Below, piece by piece: positions 41,422-50,943 of a stretch of DNA of 64,000 nt. Source of the stretch: an uncultured Latescibacterota bacterium (lineage in GTDB: Bacteria; Latescibacterota; UBA2968); the NCBI GenBank assembly GCA_958295785.1, contig OY282377.1, positions 2,308,394-2,372,393 of the forward strand, written 5' to 3'. The position numbers and the translations under genes are program-made. The notes under the pieces are model-generated. The model was not told the DNA's origin, ran no database searches, and was given only the letters and a program-made list of their open reading frames with translations. Position 1 is the stretch's first letter. Every line of letters begins with the position of its first letter.

Positions 41422-43821
41422 TTAAGCGACCTCCGGATAAAGTGCGGATTGCAGATCGTGAACGGCTTCCAAAAATTCGTTTCTGCCGCCAAAGGCATTG
41501 ATCAACTGCACTGGGGTGCCGAGTTCGGTAAACGGCGAAATGCGTAGCACATTGGTATCATCGAGGTTGATGACGCCCTCGTCGGCGTACTTGTCGAGGA
41601 GCGCGTTGAGCACGGTGCGGGCCTGATCCCCGTACTTGGCAAACGCATTTTGCTTTCTGACATTCTCGGCGCGCTCGCGGCGGGTCAGGGGCTCGGCGTC
41701 GAAGGCGAGATGGCAAATGAGGTCGAAGGGATCGAGATTCTTGCCCAGTTCATCGGCAATAATATCGAGTGCCAGCCCTCGCTCCTTCAATTCTTCAATA
41801 ACCGCTTGCTTGTGCTCTGCCGCACGCCATTGCCCGAGAAAGTCGTCGAGGCTGGCGAAGTGCTTTTTCAGTTCCTTTTTGGTGAAGTCGCGCAAGGACT
41901 CGGTGATCAGCCTGCCTTCCTTGTCGAGGTATTCCACGCGCTCGGCAACGATTGTCACGCTGACCCCATCTACATACACTTTCTGCGTGCCACTAAGACG
42001 GGGCAGTTGAACGGGGTCTAAGGGTATGGGATCATCGCTGTCATCTAGAGGCGGCACATCGTCAGGCGGAATCATGGGATCGCCATCGCCCGGTTCGTAA
42101 ATTTGCACGGGGTCACCATCGAAATCCGGGTCCGCGAAATGGCTCGTCGCGCCCCGAAAATCCATTAGGGCAAAATAAAACTTGCAGGTGTCCTCGTGTA
42201 CGCGCGTGCCGCGTCCGACGATCTGTTTGAACTCGGTCATAGAACCGACGATGCGGTCGAGCACAATCAAGCGGCAGGTTTGGACATCGACGCCGGTGGA
42301 AAGCAAGCGCGAAGTCGTGACCAATACGGGGTATTTGGATTCCGGGTCCATAAAGTTATCGAGTTGGGCCTGACCTTCCGGGTCGTTGCCGGTGATACGC
42401 ATGACATAGTGGTGGTTCTGGTCCACCAAATCGGCGTTTTCATTGACGAGGGCCTGTCTCATGCGGCCGGCGTGTTCTTGGTCAATGCAAAAGATGATCG
42501 CTTTCTGGAACCGGTCGCCGCTTTCCTTCAGAAATTCTGTCACCTTGCGGGCGACCACCTCGGTGCGCTCATCGAGCACTAGGGTGTGGTCAAAGTCTCT
42601 GGCGTTGTAGATGCGGTCTTCGACCTCATTGCCGTACCGGTCGAGTTGGCCTCTTTCCGGACGGTAGCCTTCCACATCCCGGTCAATATGGACCTTGATG
42701 ACCTTGTAGGGCGCGAGGAAGCCGTCGCGGATGCCTTGTTTCAAGGAGTAGGAATAGACCGGCTCGCCAAAGTAATGGGTGTTGGAGTCGTACTCGGTTT
42801 CCTTGGGTGTGGCGGTCAGGCCGATCTGCGTGGCGGCAGAGAAATACTCCAGAATTTCCCGCCAAGCCGAATCTTCGGCAGCACTGCCCCGATGGCACTC
42901 GTCAATCACAATCAAATCAAAAAAGGTGGGCGATAACTCGCGGAAAACTTTCTGGTGTTCCTCCGGCCCCGTGATTGCCTGATAAAGGCCGAGATAGATT
43001 TCGTAAGCCGTGTCAATGCGGCGATTTTTCGCGGTGCCATCCCCGCGTTCAATGGTTCCTGCACGGGTCGAGAGCTTGGCCATTGCCGGGCCGAATGGTC
43101 GGAAATCGTTGCTTTGGGTCTGATCGATCAGCACATTGCGGTCAGCTAAAAACAAGACGCGCTTTTTGATGCCCGCCTTCCACAGCCGATAGATGATCTG
43201 AAAGGCGGTATAGGTTTTGCCGGTGCCCGTTGCCATAACGAGCAAAATGCGGTCGCGCCCGCGGGCAATGGCTTCGATGGCGGCGTTGATGGCGTTGACT
43301 TGGTAATAGCGCGGCTCTTTGCCACTGGGACTGGGGTCGTGGAAGTAGTCTTGGAGGACGATTTTCTCGGCTTCGGGCGTCCAGTCCTTCCAAATGCGAT
43401 AGCGCGTCCCTAGATCATCGGGCGATGGGAACGCGTCGAGACCGAGGGTTGTTTCTCGTTTTGAGGCGAGGCCGGTTCGGTCGTGAAACACAAAGCCATC
43501 GCCATTGGAGGAAAACACAAAGGGAATGTCCAGGGCGGCGGCGTAGTCGAGGGCTTGTTGCATGCCGTCACCGATGGCGCAGGTGTTCTTCTTGGCTTCG
43601 ATGAGCGCGATGTGGATGTTGGGTTTGTTTTTGTAATGGAGGATGTAGTCGGCCCGTTTGACTTCGCCTCGGGAAACCAACTTGCCGCGCACGGCAATAC
43701 GCCCCTTAGTGAACGTGTACTCCTCGCGGATTTGCGACCTTTCATCCCATCCCGCCCGTCGCAAGGCTGGCGTGATGAACTTGGTGCAGATGTCGCGCTC
43801 GCTCAAACTCTTTTTGTCCAT
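41422..43821 (-). CDS. hsdR: Type I restriction endonuclease subunit HsdR (799 aa)
   Basis: N-terminal nuclease domain with ADYILHY...IALIEAKK (D...ExK), then SF2 helicase motor: ATGTGKTYTAFQ (about 196-207), DECHRGS (about 305), LTATP, LVTTSRLLSTGVDVQTC, QIVGRGTR. The C-terminus (LIC.LAFD..PLTRRERAENVRK) resembles the EcoEI/type IB HsdR end. Length typical for this subgroup. AGGA precedes ATG. Gene order hsdR-hsdM/S on the minus strand with minimal gaps indicates one operon. Confidence 0.93.
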   Translation of the reverse strand: MDKKSLSERDICTKFITPALRRAGWDERSQIREEYTFTKGRIAVRGKLVSRGEVKRADYILHYKNKPNIHIALIEAKKNTCAIGDGMQQALDYAAALDIPFVFSSNGDGFVFHDRTGLASKRETTLGLDAFPSPDDLGTRYRIWKDWTPEAEKIVLQDYFHDPSPSGKEPRYYQVNAINAAIEAIARGRDRILLVMATGTGKTYTAFQIIYRLWKAGIKKRVLFLADRNVLIDQTQSNDFRPFGPAMAKLSTRAGTIERGDGTAKNRRIDTAYEIYLGLYQAITGPEEHQKVFRELSPTFFDLIVIDECHRGSAAEDSAWREILEYFSAATQIGLTATPKETEYDSNTHYFGEPVYSYSLKQGIRDGFLAPYKVIKVHIDRDVEGYRPERGQLDRYGNEVEDRIYNARDFDHTLVLDERTEVVARKVTEFLKESGDRFQKAIIFCIDQEHAGRMRQALVNENADLVDQNHHYVMRITGNDPEGQAQLDNFMDPESKYPVLVTTSRLLSTGVDVQTCRLIVLDRIVGSMTEFKQIVGRGTRVHEDTCKFYFALMDFRGATSHFADPDFDGDPVQIYEPGDGDPMIPPDDVPPLDDSDDPIPLDPVQLPRLSGTQKVYVDGVSVTIVAERVEYLDKEGRLITESLRDFTKKELKKHFASLDDFLGQWRAAEHKQAVIEELKERGLALDIIADELGKNLDPFDLICHLAFDAEPLTRRERAENVRKQNAFAKYGDQARTVLNALLDKYADEGVINLDDTNVLRISPFTELGTPVQLINAFGGRNEFLEAVHDLQSALYPEVA

Positions 43822-43833
43822 AGCGCATCCTTT

Positions 43834-44808
43834 TTAGACATACCGAATATTCTTCCCCAGCGTTGCCACCATCTCGCCGCTCGCCACCATGGGGCGCGCA
43901 TTTTCCGACCAGAAAATCGATTCCTCTGGCGCGCGCAGTGTTTCGAGCGCATTGCCAAATGGGTCGGTGATGTCTGCAATGGGGGCGCCTTTTTGCAAGT
44001 GATCGTAGCGTTGCGCGTGAAATTCGATAAAGCCGCCCCGATTGGACAACACGGTCAAAAATCCGTCCACCACCACCTGTTTTTCGGGAATGTGCGGCTT
44101 GCCCGGCAGAACCCCGTAGTACTTCAACAGATTCTCAACGCCCACAATCCCCTTTTGAATGCTCGCTCTGTCCCAGCCCTGGCAACCGCCGAGTTCGGGA
44201 TCAATCGTCGGAATCCCCTCATCGGGGGCGGCGCGCGCCAGTTGCCCTTCAGGGCCGCGCTGGTCGAGAATATAGCCGATGCCGAACACCTGTGCCATTT
44301 CCAGACACGCGCGGTGAATGCGTTTGCGCCGATCCACGCGCACGCGCACCTCGTCGATCATGGGCCGTTGCCCGCCTTGGTGCAAATCGATGCAGTAATC
44401 GGCCTGCCGCACCGCATTGTGAAACAACCGATAGGCAACGCGCTCGCTCGATGTCCCGTCTTTCCGCCCGGGAAAACACCGATTCATCTTTTTTTCATCG
44501 ACCGGACTAAATGCCTGATGCGCGTGGAATGCGTGGAAATTGGCGATCAGCACCGCGATGATCTGCCCGTCCATGGCGGTTGGATCCAGCCGCTTCAACA
44601 CCTGCCGAATCACGGCCACGCCATTTAACTCATCCCCATCGCTGATGGCCTGCAAGTAAAAGGTCGGGCCTTCCCGAACCCCATTGATCAGGGACACGGG
44701 AATGCGCGCAGGCGACCCATCCTGCATCTCGGCCACTTTCAAATAGCCATCCATACGCTGCCCCGGATCGGCCATGAGATGTTCAACGCGAAGCCGTTCA
44801 CCCATCAT
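43834..44808 (-). CDS. Succinylglutamate desuccinylase/aspartoacylase-family deacylase (324 aa)
   Basis: ATG 44808 is 8 nt after AGGAG; upstream ATGs are badly spaced. M14-type fold features: SDGDELNG (57-62, normally HGDE.NG), NRCFPG (about 109-114), CIDLHQGG (His143), and a late GGFIEFHAQRYDHLQKG biotinyl-like segment. The first zinc ligand His appears replaced by Asp57; Glu60 and His143 are kept. Aspartate can bind zinc, but activity is uncertain. Located just upstream of hsdR on the same strand with only 12 nt between, but function appears unrelated. Confidence 0.82.
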   Translation of the reverse strand: MMGERLRVEHLMADPGQRMDGYLKVAEMQDGSPARIPVSLINGVREGPTFYLQAISDGDELNGVAVIRQVLKRLDPTAMDGQIIAVLIANFHAFHAHQAFSPVDEKKMNRCFPGRKDGTSSERVAYRLFHNAVRQADYCIDLHQGGQRPMIDEVRVRVDRRKRIHRACLEMAQVFGIGYILDQRGPEGQLARAAPDEGIPTIDPELGGCQGWDRASIQKGIVGVENLLKYYGVLPGKPHIPEKQVVVDGFLTVLSNRGGFIEFHAQRYDHLQKGAPIADITDPFGNALETLRAPEESIFWSENARPMVASGEMVATLGKNIRYV

Positions 44809-44980
44809 GTTCATCGCTCCTGAAAAAAGCCCATTGCCATCTAATTCAAAATAAAAAACAGGGGAATGCATGTGGTGTCAACGCAAACTTGACGCCAGTC
44901 ATGCAGTACATTTCGCCAAGCCGCTTTAACCCTCGCAAAAGTCCGCGGTCCCAGAATACGCGACAAAAAGTGAGGATAGA

Positions 44981-44997
44981 CGGAACGGGGTACAACT
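44981..44997 (-). promoter_or_regulatory. AGTTGTACCCCGTTCCG motif
   Basis: Exact motif on the minus strand, 172 nt before the deacylase start, farther than at other sites. The rest of 44809-45171 shows an isolated ATACCAATTTGC (45131-45142, like the MITE terminus) and no gene. Confidence 0.35.
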
Positions 44998-45171
44998 CGC
45001 CGTTTCTCAAGCCAGTTCATAGACGAATAGACGAACCCTGCCCAACCCCAAAATCAATAGTCAGCAGTCAGTTCGATCCGCTGTCCCAAAACATTACAAA
45101 CAACGCTGATTCGTAGATTCGCTCGCTGTAATACCAATTTGCTTTTAAGACAACTTCTAAAAAAAAGAAAA

Positions 45172-45196
45172 GCCCCGTCTCAACTGAGATAGGGGC
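45172..45196 (-). terminator. Rho-independent terminator
   Basis: GCCCCTATCTC / GAGACGGGGC with a small internal mismatch, followed on the minus strand by TTTTCTTTTTTTT. Follows the small membrane-peptide remnant. Confidence 0.7.
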
Positions 45197-45218
45197 CTTT
45201 GTATGGTATGGAGATGGC

Positions 45219-45338
45219 TTAAAAAGCCTGTTTCAAAATTGCAAGAACCGCAAAGGGCGCGATAAGCCAATATATGGTTGTTTGAAGTCTGCCGATATCT
45301 GCCCGAATACCCGCCAGTTGGTCAAAGATACGTTCCTC
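45219..45338 (-). pseudogene. Remnant of a small coiled-coil/TM protein (39 codons)
   Basis: The frame EERIFDQLAGIRADIGRLQT, then TIYWLIAPFAVLAILKQAF, ending at TAA 45219, has a heptad-like helix followed by one TM helix, as in small phage-holin-associated or XhlA-like proteins. There is no ATG, GTG or TTG in frame; upstream it merges into GGTCAGTGG spacer repeat. Probably a 5'-truncated gene; a strong terminator still follows it. Confidence 0.45.
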
Positions 45339-45397
45339 TCTTGTATCTCGCGCCTTTCTCGCGGGATGGCGCAGAGGCCGGACTGACCACTGGCCCC

Positions 45398-45808
45398 CTA
45401 CTTGAATATCTCCAACCCCTCATAATCGCGCCCAATGATGATGGTCACTTCCTCAATGCGAAAGGGATCGGGTGTTTTTTGCTGAATCACATTGGGTGTG
45501 CCGAGAAGAGCGGCAACTTGCCGGGCGTATTCTATCTTGCCCAGGCGATCCATGACAAGGGTCTCGGGAAAGTTGAAATTTTCAGCATTGCCCAAGGTCA
45601 TGACATCAACGCCAAAATCGCGCAGTTTCTCCCCGACTGCACCTGCAATGCCACTTGTGCCGCATCCATTGAGAATTTCAACGCGAATATTTTGCGCGAT
45701 TTGTGGCGCGGACCGCGGCGGCGGTGGTGGCGGCTTCCAAAAGGCGTTTGCCGCAAAGATCAGCCCGGCGATGATCGGGCCGCCGAGAACCCATAACCAG
45801 CGTTTCAT
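45398..45808 (-). CDS. LytR_C-domain envelope protein (136 aa)
   Basis: ATG 45808 gives MKRWLWVLGGPIIAGLIFAANAF (single N-terminal TM anchor), a poly-Pro linker (KPPPPPPRS), then VRVEILNGCGTSGIAGAV-type LytR_C fold (VEILNG.G..G.A......L...G..V.....A....... T.V.......  A..L.....). LytR_C domains are found at the end of LCP ligases; here it stands alone, probably cell-wall or envelope-facing. No ribosome binding site seen. Confidence 0.75.
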   Translation of the reverse strand: MKRWLWVLGGPIIAGLIFAANAFWKPPPPPPRSAPQIAQNIRVEILNGCGTSGIAGAVGEKLRDFGVDVMTLGNAENFNFPETLVMDRLGKIEYARQVAALLGTPNVIQQKTPDPFRIEEVTIIIGRDYEGLEIFK

Positions 45809-45833
45809 AATGTTGAATATAAGAAAAAAACAA

Positions 45834-45860
45834 GGGCGCCAACCGTACGCGCTGGCGCCC
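45834..45860 (-). terminator. Rho-independent terminator
   Basis: GGGCGCCA / TGGCGCCC arms, followed on the minus strand by TTGTTTTTTT; 22 nt past the stop of the next gene upstream. Confidence 0.85.
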
Positions 45861-45881
45861 CTGCTTGTCCATGCCGCTCGT

Positions 45882-46343
45882 TCAATAGCGTCTGTATGGA
45901 TCTCGATAATAATAGGGATAGCCATAGCCGTTGAAGGTGCTGAATCCAAATTCAATGTGGAGATTGGGCTTGGGCTTGTACAACAGGCTGACATTGGGAA
46001 CCACGACTTGAACACCGCCAGAGGAAGTAGAACCGTAGCGCGCATGGCCCGACATTTTATTGACCAAGCCGACCTGTGCCCTGACGATGAGCGGTTTGGA
46101 TATCTGATAGGTGATGTCGTTGAGATAATACTGGCTCAGGCCACCGCCGTATCCCGAACCATAGCTGATCCCAATGGTGTGGTTGAATTTGAGCTTTTTG
46201 AGGTCAAACAAACCACCGGTGATTTTGCCTCCTTGTGCGAATGCCTCGCTGAGTGGGATTTTGTTTTTCGGCTGAATGCCGATTTCCGCCCGCGCGCCCG
46301 TGGCTATCAAAGCGACAACTGCCAGTGCAATCCATCTGTGCAT
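45882..46343 (-). CDS. Small secreted protein, barrel-like (153 aa)
   Basis: ATG 46343 follows AGGAGG with 6-nt spacing, then a signal peptide (MHRWIALAVVALIATGARA). The mature part starts EIGIQPKNKIPLSEAF and has alternating strands (FNHTIGISYGSG, ITYQISKPLIVRAQVG, VVPNVSLLYKPKPNLHIEFGFSTF) and a Tyr-rich end. Probably an outer-membrane or periplasmic beta protein. Family unknown. Confidence 0.75.
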   Translation of the reverse strand: MHRWIALAVVALIATGARAEIGIQPKNKIPLSEAFAQGGKITGGLFDLKKLKFNHTIGISYGSGYGGGLSQYYLNDITYQISKPLIVRAQVGLVNKMSGHARYGSTSSGGVQVVVPNVSLLYKPKPNLHIEFGFSTFNGYGYPYYYRDPYRRY

Positions 46344-46603
46344 GTGAAACCTCCTGTTAATTCGTTTGGTGATAGGCGTTATTGCGTTCGATTTGACCTT
46401 TCGCATCCCCTCATCCGCTTTTCAATATTTCTTTCGACATTTCACACCAATTTTGAAAAAATCCAACTCTGTTGGCTTACCATTAAAACATAGCATACAT
46501 CAACCAAACAGAACTGTCAAGCGTTCTTTCAATCAGATGCTTGAGCGGGCAAACAGTTCCAAAATCGCAATCGCGCTTGATATGCTAAATGGAGCGGAGC
46601 AAG

Positions 46604-46860
46604 TTCGCAACCCACATTCATCTTGCAACCCCACCTTGCAGGCCAGCGCATGTCGTGCGACCCGCAAAGCGCTTTGCGCTGTGCCAGCCTCTCAGCGCAT
46701 GAGAGCGGCATTTTTGAACTGCTGGGGCAGTTGTACCCCGCTCGCCTACTTTTTTTTGCTGTTGAAAAAAAGTAGGTCGCCGCACGCCGTAGGCACAGGC
46801 GTAGCCAACGCATCAAAGGCAACAAACGATGCTGTAAGGCCAAACGCTTGAGACAAGCAA
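46604..46860. mobile_element. MITE-like element, copy C (core only)
   Basis: Core matching copies A, B and D, with perfect GCAAAGCGCTTTGC palindrome, CTCTCAGCGCATGAGAG and CTACTTTTTTTT / AAAAAAAGTAG stem; neither terminus is present. The 46344-46603 stretch before it holds nothing I can support. Confidence 0.65.
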
Positions 46861-46916
46861 GCCTGTGCTGATGCGTCAGGTCAGTCAGCCACAAACAATG
46901 CCATCCCCTATCGTAT

Positions 46917-47012
46917 CTTTGGGCGAGCACGGGGGCATCGCCTCTACACACACTGCACGCCTTCCATCTTGTATCTTGCCTTTTCGGGCGGGCACGGGGG
47001 CCGCGCCCCTAC
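46917..47012. repeat. Two GC-rich dispersed repeat units (reverse orientation)
   Basis: GGGCGAGCACGGGGGCATCG (about 46920) and GGGCGGGCACGGGGGCCGCG (about 46986) are reverse-strand versions of the unit seen at 0.6, 21.8, 22.4 and 30.5 kb. Confidence 0.7.
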
Positions 47013-47063
47013 GTTTTTGTGGGGTTGGTTTTCGCCTTTCATCCGCGCAATCCGCGATCCATC

Positions 47064-47810
47064 TTACCTCTCACCGCTTTTCCACGCCTCGTATTCAACC
47101 CGCGCTTCGTCCGTGAGGGGGTAATACTTCCGCAAGTCGCCGCCTTCGGCGAGTTTCATCCGGCTAAAGACCTCCCACTCGGCGTGTTCGGTCGCCTTTT
47201 CGGCCAATTCGGGCGCGAACTTGATCGGCACGACCACCGCGCCATCATCATCGGCGATCACAATATCGCCGGGCATGACGAGCGTGCCCCCACACGCGAT
47301 TGGCACATTGACGCCAAAGGGAAAAATATCGGTTTGCGCGTGAAAATTGGGCGTTGTGCCCTTGAGCCACAACCCGAGATCGAGTTCCCGCGCTTGGGGA
47401 AAATCCCGAATACAACCATCGATGACTGCCCCTTGACCGCCCTGACCGCAAAAATAGGTCAGCATCATCTCGCCAAAAACGCCGCTGCTCATGTCGCCGC
47501 GCGCATCCACCACAATCACATCGCCCGGTTGCGTGTGATACAGCGCGTGGCGATGCAACTGTCGTTCAGGCCCTTGGTATTCGCCCGATGCATGCAAATC
47601 TTCTCGTTTGGGCATAAATTGCAACGTCAGCGCCGGCCCGCAGATAGATTTGCCCGGGGTTCTGGGCAAGATGCCCAAAATCTGCGGGTCTCGGATGCCC
47701 AGTTTGAACAACTCGCCGCTGGCTGTGGCACTGCCAATATGGGACAGCGCGTCAACCAACTCCTTTGGCGGCCGCTCTATATCTCGCGTTTGAATGGGTT
47801 CCAAACTCAT
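47064..47810 (-). CDS. RraA-family protein / HMG aldolase-like (248 aa)
   Basis: The central GDMSSGVFGEMML and GAVIDGCIRDF give the G..A..GE and DG..RD elements of RraA and 4-hydroxy-4-methyl-2-oxoglutarate aldolases (class II pyruvate aldolases). GDIVIADDDGAVVVP is the typical C-terminal strand pair. AGGAG lies 6 nt before ATG. As the divergent neighbour of a dehydrogenase and an amidohydrolase, an enzymatic role in acid catabolism is more likely than RNase E inhibition. Confidence 0.85.
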   Translation of the reverse strand: MSLEPIQTRDIERPPKELVDALSHIGSATASGELFKLGIRDPQILGILPRTPGKSICGPALTLQFMPKREDLHASGEYQGPERQLHRHALYHTQPGDVIVVDARGDMSSGVFGEMMLTYFCGQGGQGAVIDGCIRDFPQARELDLGLWLKGTTPNFHAQTDIFPFGVNVPIACGGTLVMPGDIVIADDDGAVVVPIKFAPELAEKATEHAEWEVFSRMKLAEGGDLRKYYPLTDEARVEYEAWKSGER

Positions 47811-47840
47811 TGTTCACTCCTGTTTTGAATGTGGGTGGAC

Positions 47841-47857
47841 CGGAACGGGGTACAACT
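47841..47857 (-). promoter_or_regulatory. AGTTGTACCCCGTTCCG motif upstream of the RraA-like gene
   Basis: Exact motif ending 30 nt before ATG 47810. Confidence 0.45.
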
Positions 47858-48000
47858 ATCTGTTTCTCAGAAGTCGTCTTAAAACAACTTCTAATCAACG
47901 AAACGGGGTTCAACGCCATTTTTCGCAGTTGACAAAAATTTGATTGTTCGGTTTGTTCAGTATAAGCATTCATTTTTCGTCATTGCCCATAGGAGGTCCC

Positions 48001-48873
48001 ATGCTCGGTCTTATTGGACTTGGACTTGTTGGATCAGCGCTGATTGAACGCTTTCGCAAGCGCGGCTTAGAAATTGCGGGATACGACATTGATCCCCAAA
48101 AAATAAAAGCCCACGAAGGCGACGGTTTTACGCCCTGCACGTCGCCCGCCGATGTCGCTGGCAAAGCGCGGCGCATCGTCCTATCGCTTCCCGATTCTCA
48201 TGTGGTTGACGACGTGGTCACCGGTGATAAGGGCATTTTGTCTGTGGCATTTCCCGGCGCGATCATCGTGGATACCACCACAGCCGATCCCCAAATGTCA
48301 ACCGCCCTGGCCAAACGCCTCGAAAGCCGAAGCATTCGCTTTTTAGACGCCACCATCCTCGGCTCCAGCAAGCAGGTGCGCGAGGGCGATGTCCTCGTGA
48401 TGGTGGGCGGCACTTTGCCCGTTTTTGAACTGTGTACGGATATTTTTGACGCCTTTGCCCTCAAAACCTTTCACATGGGCTCTTCGGGCAAGGGGGCGGA
48501 AGCCAAACTCATCGTCAATCTCGTGCTCGGTCTCAACCGCCTCGTCTTGGCCGAGGGTCTGGTCTTGGCGCAAAAAACAGGCGTTGACATTGACGTTTTG
48601 CTCGACGTGTTCAAAATGGGCGGCGCGTATTCGCGCGTGATGGATATCAAAGGCGAAAAAATGATCCACAGCGATTTTACCACGCAAGCCGCATTGGATC
48701 AGCACCTCAAAGACGTGGAACTCATCCTCGACTTGGGCGCGCGCACCGAAACGCCATTGCCCGTCACCGGTCTCCACGCGCAACTCCTCCGCACGGGCAT
48801 CGCGCTCGGCCTCGCAGAACAGGACAACTCCGCCATTGTCGAAGTTTTGAGAAAAATGGCGGGCATTGCCTGA
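48001..48873 (+). CDS. NAD-binding 3-hydroxyisobutyrate dehydrogenase-family enzyme (290 aa)
   Basis: ATG 48001 follows AGGAGG by 4 nt. Rossmann motif GLIGLGLVGSAL, DIDPQK after strand 2, substrate loop DATILGSSKQVREGDVLVMVGG, and catalytic Lys in SSGKGAEAKLIVNLVLG, all in the usual beta-hydroxyacid dehydrogenase order. Ends 24 nt before the amidohydrolase, probably an operon. Confidence 0.9.
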   Translation: MLGLIGLGLVGSALIERFRKRGLEIAGYDIDPQKIKAHEGDGFTPCTSPADVAGKARRIVLSLPDSHVVDDVVTGDKGILSVAFPGAIIVDTTTADPQMSTALAKRLESRSIRFLDATILGSSKQVREGDVLVMVGGTLPVFELCTDIFDAFALKTFHMGSSGKGAEAKLIVNLVLGLNRLVLAEGLVLAQKTGVDIDVLLDVFKMGGAYSRVMDIKGEKMIHSDFTTQAALDQHLKDVELILDLGARTETPLPVTGLHAQLLRTGIALGLAEQDNSAIVEVLRKMAGIA

Positions 48874-48897
48874 TATATCACACCAAAGGAATATCCC

Positions 48898-49737
48898 ATG
48901 ATCATCGACACCCACGTTCACTTTTACGACCCGACGCGGCCCGGCGGCGTTCCGTGGCCGCCAAAAGACAACGCCTTGCTCTATCGCCCCATTTTGCCGC
49001 GCCACTTTGTCGAGCGCACAAAAAACATGGGCATAACGGGCACGGTCGTGGTTGAAGCCAGCAAATGGGTCGAGGACAACCAGTGGATTTTGGACCTCGC
49101 AACAGACAACCCCTGCATCGTCGGCTTTGTGGGCAGCTTGGATCCCAAATCCGCTGACTTTGAAAAAAACCTCGACCGCTTTTCCGCCAACCCCCTCTAT
49201 CGCGGGATTCGCTTGGGCCTTCAGCGCGGCAGCCTGCAAGACCAAGACGCCCTCATGCCGCAACTCCAACAACTGGCGGACCGCGATTTGCAACTCGACC
49301 TCATGACCAATGGCAAACAACTCCCCATCAACGCCGCCATTGCCGCGCAACTCCCCACTCTGCGCTTGGTCATCGACCATGTGGGGCACGTTGAAGTCAC
49401 CGGTGAAGCCCCCGATCCCGAATGGGTGCATGGCATGCTAACTATCGCCCAATACCCCAATGTGTATTGCAAAGTATCGGGCATGGTCGAACGCGCGGCC
49501 CAACAGCCGGCCCCGGACGACCCGGCCTATTACGCGCCTACTCTGGACATTCTGTGGGATGCCTTTGGCGAAGACCGCTTGATCTACGGCAGCAACTGGC
49601 TCGTGTGCGAACGCGCAGCCCCTTATGAAACCGTGCTTTCCATCGTCACCCACTACATCGAAACCAAGGAGCCGGAAGCGATGGAGAAATTCTTCTGGAA
49701 AAACTCCAAAGCCGCGTACAAATGGATCGAGAGATGA
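48898..49737 (+). CDS. Amidohydrolase_2 family metal-dependent hydrolase (279 aa)
   Basis: N-terminal IDTHVHFYDP (HxH), GIRLGLQ, VIDHVGH and RLIYGSNWLVCE near the C-terminus. This is the TIM-barrel layout of 2-pyrone-4,6-dicarboxylate lactonase/L-fuconolactonase-like enzymes; the usual GSDWP Asp is Asn here (GSNW), a known variation. GGAAT precedes ATG. Likely lactone or ester hydrolysis next to the dehydrogenase. Confidence 0.85.
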   Translation: MIIDTHVHFYDPTRPGGVPWPPKDNALLYRPILPRHFVERTKNMGITGTVVVEASKWVEDNQWILDLATDNPCIVGFVGSLDPKSADFEKNLDRFSANPLYRGIRLGLQRGSLQDQDALMPQLQQLADRDLQLDLMTNGKQLPINAAIAAQLPTLRLVIDHVGHVEVTGEAPDPEWVHGMLTIAQYPNVYCKVSGMVERAAQQPAPDDPAYYAPTLDILWDAFGEDRLIYGSNWLVCERAAPYETVLSIVTHYIETKEPEAMEKFFWKNSKAAYKWIER

Positions 49738-49824
49738 GGATCTGATAGCCCTGTATGGAAGGGATATGCACAATTCGTTTCTCAAAACTATTACGAAGGA
49801 CATAATTCTGCCGAGGAGACACAA

Positions 49825-50943
49825 ATGAACTTCAAAATTGGAGAGCTTTTCTGCGGTCCTGGCGGCTTGGCATTAGGGGCTATGCGGTCATCTGTCGAGA
49901 AAAATGGCCAACAATACGCTATCAGCCACGCCTGGGCCAACGACTTTGACGAGGATTCATGCGAAACGTACAGGCAGAATATCGCGCGGGATTCTATTAT
50001 ATGTCGCGATGTCGAGCAACTGGACTTTTCAAGCCTTGCTCCAATTGATATTTTAGCATTTGGATTCCCGTGCAATGATTTTAGTGTAGTGGGAGAAAAA
50101 AAGGGCATAAACGGCGTGTACGGGCCACTCTATTCCCATGGTGTTCGCGCGCTGGAACATTTTGGTCCAAAATGGTTTCTCGCAGAGAATGTTGGCGGAC
50201 TTAGAAATGCAAACGACGGGCGTGCATTCCAAACCATTCTCAAAGAACTTCAAGAGGTGGGATACGTCATAACGCCGCATCTGTACCGCTTTGAAGAATA
50301 CGGCGTTCCACAAGCGAGACACCGCATAATCATAATTGGCATACGGTCAGATATCCCTGTAACATTCAAAGTGCCCGCGCCGTTTTCAAAGCCGCTTCGC
50401 ACATGCAAAGAGGCGGTTGAAGAACCACCTATACCCGCTGACGCGCCAAACAACGAGCGCACAAAACAAGCTACATGGGTCATTGAGCGTCTGAAACACA
50501 TCAAGCCTGGGGAGAACGCATTTACGTCCGACCTTCCCGAACATCTGAAGTTAAACGTTAAGGGCGCGAAAATCAGCCAAATCTACAAAAGATTAGACCC
50601 AAACAAGCCCGCCTACACTGTTACAGGAAGCGGCGGCGGCGGAACACATGTGTATCATTGGAGCGAAGACAGGGCATTGACAAACCGCGAGAGAGCGAGG
50701 CTTCAGACATTCCCTGATAATTTTGTTTTTTCTGGTACAAAAGAAAGTGTCAGAAGACAAATAGGTATGGCACTTCCACCGCTAGGATCGCAGGTAATTT
50801 TTGATGCTACCCTGAAGTGTTTCGCAGGTATAAACTATCTCTCAGTTAAACCGAATATCACTCCGGGGGGTGATACGATTCGATCTCGTCCTATGCAACT
50901 TAGCCTTTTGGAGAGACGTTGTGCTTACGGAAAATCTATTTGA
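49825..50943 (+). CDS. DNA (cytosine-5-)-methyltransferase, NgoFVII-partner type (372 aa)
   Basis: GAGGAG is 6 nt before ATG. Motif I IGELFCGPGGLALGA, motif IV FGFPCNDFSVVG (Cys83; FPCN instead of PPCQ), motif VI LAENVGG, motif VIII QARHRIIIIG and motif X RRQIGMALPPLG. The target domain is about 195-300. The last 23 nt overlap the nuclease gene. AT-richer than neighbours. Confidence 0.92.
   Translation: MNFKIGELFCGPGGLALGAMRSSVEKNGQQYAISHAWANDFDEDSCETYRQNIARDSIICRDVEQLDFSSLAPIDILAFGFPCNDFSVVGEKKGINGVYGPLYSHGVRALEHFGPKWFLAENVGGLRNANDGRAFQTILKELQEVGYVITPHLYRFEEYGVPQARHRIIIIGIRSDIPVTFKVPAPFSKPLRTCKEAVEEPPIPADAPNNERTKQATWVIERLKHIKPGENAFTSDLPEHLKLNVKGAKISQIYKRLDPNKPAYTVTGSGGGGTHVYHWSEDRALTNRERARLQTFPDNFVFSGTKESVRRQIGMALPPLGSQVIFDATLKCFAGINYLSVKPNITPGGDTIRSRPMQLSLLERRCAYGKSI

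Noticed and set aside
47930-47965. TTGACA...TATAAG promoter before the dehydrogenase gene
   Set aside because: The spacer is 26 nt, far outside the usual 16-18; the alternative TTGATT with 15 nt is weak.
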